A stretch of DNA of 64,000 nucleotides from Cyrtodaria siliqua. Taxonomy: Eukaryota; Mollusca; Bivalvia; Adapedonta; Hiatellidae. The notes beneath the pieces are model-generated. The model saw only the letters and a list, made by a program, of their open reading frames with translations, had not been told where the DNA came from and did no database searches. Below, piece by piece: positions 58,377 through 64,000 of this stretch. Both the position numbers and the translations under genes were made by a program. Location: contig JAWPHD010001212.1 of NCBI GenBank assembly GCA_037043455.1, positions 238,501-302,500 on the forward strand, in the 5' to 3' direction. Position 1 is the stretch's first letter; each line of letters begins with the position of its first letter.

Positions 58377-59240
58377 TTGACTGTAACATACTTTATCAAC
58401 AGTGACCTAGGGCTATTTCAAGGGGAGAAAACATCACCGATATTGTTTTCCTTGTTCCTAAATGACATTGAACATCATTTGAAACACAATTTAAACGTTG
58501 GTATCACAATAGAACACATTTCTATATATTTTATTATTTGCCGACGAGGCCGCAATAATATGTTCGGAAACAAAAAAGGCCTACAAGAATCTATAAACAC
58601 TCTAGAAAATTATTGCTTAAACTGGAATCTAAATGTTAATATCGAGAAAACAAAAACTGTAGCTAGGTAAGAATACTCAGAATGGACATATTCTGGAACG
58701 TTGATCGAGGTAGTAAATGGTTTCGTTAATTTAGCCAAAGTACTATCCAGCGGTGGTTCGTTCATACCGGTAACTAATACACTGAAAGGTAAAGCTCTAT
58801 GTGCAATACATTCCTTGTTAAAGCTTACGAGAAATATTGAAATCCTAACTGACATTATGTTTAATCTGCTTGATTCATACGTACTGTCTATTTTAAATTA
58901 TGACTGTTAGGTATGGGGAAACATCAAGGCCGACAATATAGAGCTGGTTCATAAACAATTTTGTAAATGGATACTAAATTGTAAAACGTCTATCGTTTAT
59001 CGCTCTACGCAAAAGTCGGTTGATATCCATTATATATTTCACGATATATGCGAATCATCAAATACTGGCTAAAGATGAACGGTAATAAATATAATAATTG
59101 CATGTTAAAAACCATAATCAACAAACAAAGAAATGAGATACATGGCAATCCACGCATTATAAACTGGTCTACAAAGGCGCGAGATAATCTATAAAACTCG
59201 GGATTCAATGAGATGTGGTTGTACCCAGAAACTTAAATGC
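58377..59240 (+). pseudogene. LINE reverse-transcriptase fragment (copy C), best preserved
   Basis: Frames give DLGLFQGEKTSPILFSLFLN, a worn active-site region (about 58,525-58,570, shifted, so YADD cannot be read), GLQESINTLENYCLNWNLNV, GTLIEVVNGFVNLAKVLSSG, FIPVTNTLKGKALC, LDSYVLSILNYDC then a stop, and VWGNIKADNIELVHKQFCKW. Several stops and shifts. It shows the palm-to-thumb order that is harder to see in copies A and B. Confidence 0.8.
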
Positions 59241-59459
59241 ATTTACTCCATTACTACTTCGCCTAAGACACATATATGTCACACAATGACGTGCTGATAT
59301 GACACTCTTTTCATCATTATACATATTTAGGGAACTTATATCCAATTTTTAAAGATCATGTTAATATCTTAAGATTCTAGATAATTTGAAATATAGAAAT
59401 ATGGTCGATAAAATCAGATTATCTATCATAAATTACTCATAGAAACAGATCGATACAGA

Positions 59460-59930
59460 AATAGTGAAGGAAATCAAAGGAAATGCTCACTATGTACTTT
59501 AAATGATATTGAAGATTATTATCACTTCATTCTTATTTGCCCTTATTATCATGATTTGAGAAAATCCCACATTCCAGAATATTTTACAAACCGCCCACAT
59601 AAGTTTAAATACTGAAAATTGGATCCCTTGAAAGCAACAAATACAAACAAAAGATAAAAGTAGAGACTCTGTTTTTTGAGTCTGTTCATGAGAGGTAATG
59701 TAAAGTACAACACCTCTCATGCCTCCTAGCACCGGCTTCAGCGATATCCTACTTTGAAGCCACAAAGATTGGGATTGATGATCCTAAAAGACCAGTAAGT
59801 TATAACTACGGATATTTAGTCGGGCAACATTTTACGGTCGACATAAAGCACTAAAACAACTCTAGTGTGAATGATAATAAATGATTGGGCTTGATGATAG
59901 CAAAGGACCAGTAAGTAATAACACTACTGA
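59460..59930 (+). repeat. LINE knuckle remnant followed by S1 hairpin modules
   Basis: 59,460-59,615 reads like the 50.4-kb zinc knuckle with a stop. 59,615-59,930 has GGATCCCTTGAAAGCAACAA, GAGTCTGTTCATGAGAGGTA, AACACCTCTCATGCC and AAAGGACCAGTAAGTAATAA. Confidence 0.7.
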
Positions 59931-60171
59931 TGCTAAGTTCACTAATCGTCTAAATACAGATACAAATCACTACTGATAAAACTAGCAATTCTTTGTAAGA
60001 AAGCCTTTAAAATAAGAGACGATGCACTAAGAACCAATATGGTTGCACTTATATTTAACATGGTTATATATTATTTTGTGTAAAAGGTAACATCCAAAAA
60101 TACCACTCTCACTTCACTCAACCAGTATTGCTTTTCTGTCAATTTTATTATATTTGTGTACATGCATGCAT

Positions 60172-60415
60172 TGAAGAAATATAAAAAGATCGGACAGGGA
60201 AAGTAGCATTCAAGGAGAACAGTCAACCACAAAACACAGAAACAAACACGCAAACAGACAAACAAGAAGGCAAAAGTAATAATAAATGCAAACGACATCA
60301 CAAACACAAAAAGGGTTGACAATAGGGCTACCACCTTGGAACGGTCAGTGGCAAAGTAGGCCATTGGGGGTTTAAACCGGTTCTAGGGTGCACCAAACCT
60401 CACACTAAACCATCA
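60172..60415 (+). repeat. Repeat family X, well preserved copy
   Basis: Same as 53,180-53,460 with about 95 percent identity by eye. It interrupts the segment that copy A continues (GCATGCATTGAA, 13,320). Minus-strand frames inside both copies are nearly identical translations of the repeat, not a gene. Confidence 0.75.
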
Positions 60416-62338
60416 TTTTGTATGACGATGAGCTGTGAAATAAAATATATGTTCTGTTCTTTTCTGTTTAAAAGCTTAAACTTCAATTAATATCAAACTA
60501 TGTATTTACTAATGCTCAATTATAATTTACAATGTTGGTAAAGCAAAATAGTTGTCGTTATTAAATAATCATTAAACTATAAAGAAACAACACTCATTGA
60601 ATTGTATTTATATGCTTTAAAATGTACTCGGGGATTATGCAACTACTGTTGAGTATTGAAGATTGGACATCTATTCATTAACTAAACATTCGTTTTGTCT
60701 CTGTGCAATTATAAACATAAATAGAACAAACATGCATTATAATTGAAACTTACATATATTTTTATGATATGCACATTTATCATGTTTATAAACAAATGTG
60801 CAATGAACATTTTGTCAATTTCAGTGATGTAACTGACCAATGAGGTGAATGAAAATGCACTCCTGTAACCTAGTACATGTTTACCTATTGATACAAACGC
60901 AACTCGGTGTATCTAACTCAATGGTCATTGATGTGTGACGGTGAATTATTATATTTTTATCATTATTATTATAATTGTAATTATTATTATTAGTAGTAGT
61001 AGTAGTCAGTCAGGGGTGTAACTGATTGAAGTTATTCTCCAAATATCTTGTACACGTTATTATTTCGTAGCAGTGAACATCCTTGGAAAATCGCTGTTTA
61101 TTTTGAAATTCGCGGTAGTTTACGTCATTGCTACTGCTCAAGGCATGTAGCAAGACGGGAAGTACCAGCAGCATTGACAGCATGGAAGCTGACTTGACGG
61201 AGAGTGATCATTTTCCGATTTTTACGCGCTTTTTTTCACAAAATTGATCAAATTTGAGTAATTTCAGACACATATTTATATCCTTTCCCATTTTTTTCGG
61301 CTCCTGCCGTATTTTTTCCCTGTTTTATTGTACCTTTCCCTGATAAAGTTAGTCAACAATGCTCGTACGCATCGCCGATAAACTTTTACGCATCGTGTTG
61401 GAAGGTTGATCGGTCTAAGAAAAATGTAACTTGTGTAAGTTATTGTCTGCTAAATGTCGGAAAATTGAAAAATGAGATAAGATAACTCGTGCAGGCTTGT
61501 TCGTATATTCATCGTCATCGTTCATGTTTATATATGATGAACATGTACGAGCACTCTGGGAAATGAAATTGTATGGGACAGCTGTTCAACATGTTATATG
61601 TTTAAATAAACATGATAAATAAAAATGATGTTAAATATTAAATACCAATTGAAAATAAATTGTGTGAAAAACGTTTTTTGTATGTCCTGTAACCATGGTA
61701 ACAGTTTTAATAACTTACACTGAGAGAGCAACCTCAATGGGAAATGAGATGAATTATATCGTAGACAGAGAGGTATGGCCAAATGTATATGCTATATGTG
61801 GGAGAGGATATTGGGTGGGGTCAGAGACAAGGAATAACAAATGACGGGAGTAGGGAGATGAGGTGGTGGTGTGTGGGAGATTTTTAAAATAACAATATAG
61901 TAAACAAAATGATAGAGAAGTAATAAAGGGGGACGATGGAGGGCGAAGACTATCCCTTGTACTCGCCTCCTCCCTGTTACATGCTTGCGTTTGTTTCTGA
62001 GCATGCTGATGGGGTACCAAGCTTACTAAATGGCTACGTACTGCATAACCTGTAGTTCTATGTTCATCATGTTTATCGACAAGGCAGTTCTCAGTTTATT
62101 ACGAGCCAGTTTTCAGAAAGAAGAGTAGGACTCTAATATGCTAATCATACTAATAGTTCCCTGTCTAGTTGGTATGTTTTGAGGTTGAGCCTCGATCTGC
62201 AGTCATTGATAACTTATTTGAGTTATTGTTTATGTTACTTAAAAATATGGAAGGGAATAGTGAATCTCTGGAAGCCATTATTTTCTACAAATAAACATAA
62301 TTTATATTACTTAAAAAAAGGTCCTGCTGAGTGACCAT
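60416..62338. other. Non-coding stretch
   Basis: A (TAG)n microsatellite at about 60,990-61,006. A short ATG frame near 61,181 (MEADLTESDHFP) is not supported as an exon. No gene recognised. Confidence 0.35.
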
Positions 62339-62500
62339 GTTGACTACCGAGTGATGCCCTGTTGATGTTAAACCCATGGCACTTAAAATATAAGTAACTT
62401 AATAAAGTTATATAACTGTACACAGTTATGAAATCTAATTTGAGTTGTTGTATTTTTCAAAAACATGATTCGAACAGGCAATCATCTTACATGTTCGTGA
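62339..62500 (+). repeat. Direct repeat R1
   Basis: Matches 63,591-63,753 with about 85-90 percent identity by eye: GATGTTAAACCCATGGCACT, AAGTAACTTAATAAAGTTAT, TTCGAACAGGCAATCAT. The pair lies 1,252 bases apart. Confidence 0.75.
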
Positions 62501-62560
62501 TCCTAATGATATTTATTTTTGATAATTTACCTGTCTACGCTATTTTGTTTTTATTTAAGA

Positions 62561-62727
62561 AATAATAAATATGTACCTGTGTTTTATCAGTGAATAAAAT
62601 ACAGTTCGGAGTTCGGATGCGTAGTAATTAAATCACGAGGGCGTTAGCACGAGTGATTTAACTACTCGCATCCGAACGACTAACTGTATTTTATTCGCCA
62701 ATAAAATACAGGTACGTATTTATTATT
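62561..62727. repeat. Foldback with about 80-base arms
   Basis: The left arm starts AATAATAAATATGTACCTGT and the right arm ends ACAGGTACGTATTTATTATT. Both arms carry AATAAAATACAG and CGGATGCG/CGCATCCG; the short centre contains GCGTTAGCAC. A 100-nucleotide-class hairpin could form in DNA or RNA. Confidence 0.85.
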
Positions 62728-62833
62728 TCGATTCTAACACAACAATAACCCCATTGTTTACGCTATTGTTGGGGCACTATATATTATCTCGGAGGTCAAG
62801 GTAATCAGGCTGCTATCAGGCTATCAGGCTGCT

Positions 62834-63424
62834 ATGTTTACATGCTGTTCCATTGGGCGCCCCCGTATGCAAAGTTCTACGTTTCTATACACGCAATTGA
62901 CTTGTTTCAAGTCACGTGACAAACAATTGTCATTGCTTACGTCATGTAGCTTGTGCTATATGACGTCAAAAGTTCTCAAATTGTTCAAGATGCTTACTCA
63001 TGTTATATGTACTGATGCATATGATGGGTTTATATCGGGTGTGTGCACGGTTTGGCAGCATGGCACGTTTGTTGTTTTTAACATATCATTAACATTAATG
63101 TTGAGTCTTCGTGACGTATATTTACCAAGTGACGTCAGGGGCGTAGCTAGCCCTCTATTCATGTGGATTCATAATTGTGGTAGGGGGGTCCGGGGGCATG
63201 TCCCCACGGAAAATGTTGAAAACAATGGTGCAATCTGGTGCATTCTGAGGTGCTTTTGTCAGAATCATGTGGATTCAGCCGCGTACTCGCGTATAGGCAG
63301 CTACGCGCCTGGACGTCATTTAACGCGGCGCCTCCAACGGATGAAATATACGCGGGGAATTAATGGAACAGCTGTATTTTATCGTAGAATAACATACATC
63401 GGTCTCTCTTCTTTGTGTATATGA
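62834..63424 (+). other. 196-codon open frame, probably not a gene
   Basis: ATG 62,834 to TGA. The translation is Cys-rich without recognisable domains, and it crosses GGCGTAGCTAGCCCT followed by GGGGGTCCGGGGGCATGTCC, wording typical of dispersed non-coding repeats. It lies between direct repeats R1 and R2. A chance frame is most likely. Confidence 0.3.
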
Positions 63425-63590
63425 AAGACTGCGGAGGCCGTGTTAGAATTAAATGCAAACTAATTCTACCATGACTAACTTAATAACGTGATGCAGTTAT
63501 ATAACTGTGTGCAGTTATAAAGTTATAACTGCATTCAGGTATCTGGTATTTTGCCTAAACAAAATAGTGATTTGTTTCCCGTACCGAGCT

Positions 63591-63753
63591 GTTGACTGCG
63601 AAGTGATGTACTGTTAATGTTAAACCCATGGCATTTAAACAAATAAGTAACTTAATAAAGTTATATAACTGTACACAGTTATGAAACCTAAATGTGAGCT
63701 GTTATATTTCTAAAAACCTGATTCGAACAGGCAATCATTTTACATGTTTGTAA
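63591..63753 (+). repeat. Direct repeat R2
   Basis: See R1. Just upstream at 63,490-63,530 is a palindrome-rich stretch (GCAGTTATATAACTG). Confidence 0.75.
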
Positions 63754-64000
63754 TCTCCCCACGCCTCGAGGTAAAATCCTGGATCCGCGTATGTGGATCC
63801 TGGGATCATATCTATGAAACTCTTGAGTTAAAAAATGTTTTGCTTTTTTAATTATGTTATTTTAACTTTCGGATATATATTAAAGCGTATTTCCACCACT
63901 TAGATTTTAAGAGAAGGTAATGGCTTCGCCCCAGAGAGAATGAAAAAACCCGCAAAAAATAACTTTATTTTTTATATTGGCACTAATAATAAATAAGAGT
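63754..64000. other. Non-coding window end
   Basis: A short hairpin around GGATCCGCGTATGTGGATCC at 63,780-63,800; nothing else recognised. Confidence 0.35.

Larger units (their letters stand above)
51306..60175 (+). repeat. Tandem segmental duplication, unit 2
   Basis: Direct counterpart of unit 1. Private changes: loss of the hairpin from MITE H at 52.2 kb, a family X copy at 53,180, a LINE 3' end at about 54,545-55,388, and a 359-base insertion at 55,891-56,249. Beyond about 59,935 it continues with sequence shared with copy A (to 60,175). Confidence 0.8.
57276..60175 (+). mobile_element. Composite repeat, copy C
   Basis: S1 module (57,290-57,450), shared leader from GAGATCATCATGACCAATCT (57,559; it lacks the first about 100 bases present in A and B), LINE remnant (58,377-59,240 and 59,460-59,615), S1 modules (59,615-59,930), then the segment shared only with copy A (59,935-60,175). 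Confidence 0.7.

Noticed and set aside
53087..60364. Two similar minus-strand frames (53,087-53,371 and 60,071-60,364) as a gene family
   Set aside because: They are translations of two nearly identical copies of repeat family X.
61175..61260. First exon starting MEADLTESDHFP
   Set aside because: Only about 15 codons; no donor site or downstream exon could be linked.
62834..63424. 196-codon open frame as a host gene
   Set aside because: No domain, odd composition and overlap with dispersed-repeat wording between direct repeats; no splice or promoter evidence.

Overview
The window looks like a stretch of a bivalve-type (marine mollusc) nuclear genome. It is AT-rich and gene-poor, and filled with LINE fragments, foldback elements, tandem-core repeats and one decayed DNA transposon. 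I see no convincing host protein-coding gene and no bacterial features. The assignment to a mollusc rests on the style of the repeats and LINE proteins and is an inference.

Region 1 (about 1-9,300) is one end of a Polinton/Maverick-type virus-like element, with several reading frames intact or nearly so. From left to right it carries a small basic protein with a lost membrane tail (broken), a small hydrophobic protein, a 139-residue two-membrane-segment protein, a small OB-fold-like protein on the minus strand, a retroviral-type integrase, a protein-primed family B DNA polymerase on the minus strand, and a short Cys-rich protein (broken). Capsid, ATPase and protease genes are not in the window and would lie left of base 1. 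The polymerase gene is split by three small frameshifts and by a 5'-truncated LINE whose reverse transcriptase is still open. The LINE happens to be in frame with the polymerase, giving a 906-residue chimeric reading frame. Integrase and polymerase would have supplied integration and self-replication of the element.

Region 2 (9.3-33.5 kb) is repeat-derived DNA. It holds one copy of a composite repeat with a LINE reverse-transcriptase remnant (9.95-13.3 kb), an L1/Tx1-like LINE fragment (18.5 kb), four tandem-core elements that all begin AACAAGA (15.5, 18.9, 21.2 and 22.9 kb), long foldback elements (10.6, 24.4 and 25.2 kb), a cluster of a hairpin-bearing repeat (27.6-28.9 kb), and one well-formed tRNA-like gene on the minus strand at 30.7 kb.

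Region 3 (33.7-38.2 kb) is a DNA transposon about 4.5 kb long. Its complex inverted-repeat ends surround a decayed minus-strand gene of roughly 900 codons, with FEN/XPG-like segments and a Cys-rich C-terminus; it resembles what I recall of Academ-type elements.

Region 4 (42.2-60.2 kb) is a direct tandem duplication of a unit about 8.8 kb long (42.2-50.9 and 51.3-60.0 kb). The two copies differ by private insertions and deletions that allow their order to be read. The right part of the unit is the same composite repeat seen at 10-13 kb. Region 5 (60.4-64 kb) contains a strong 80-bp-arm foldback lying between two 162-bp direct repeats.
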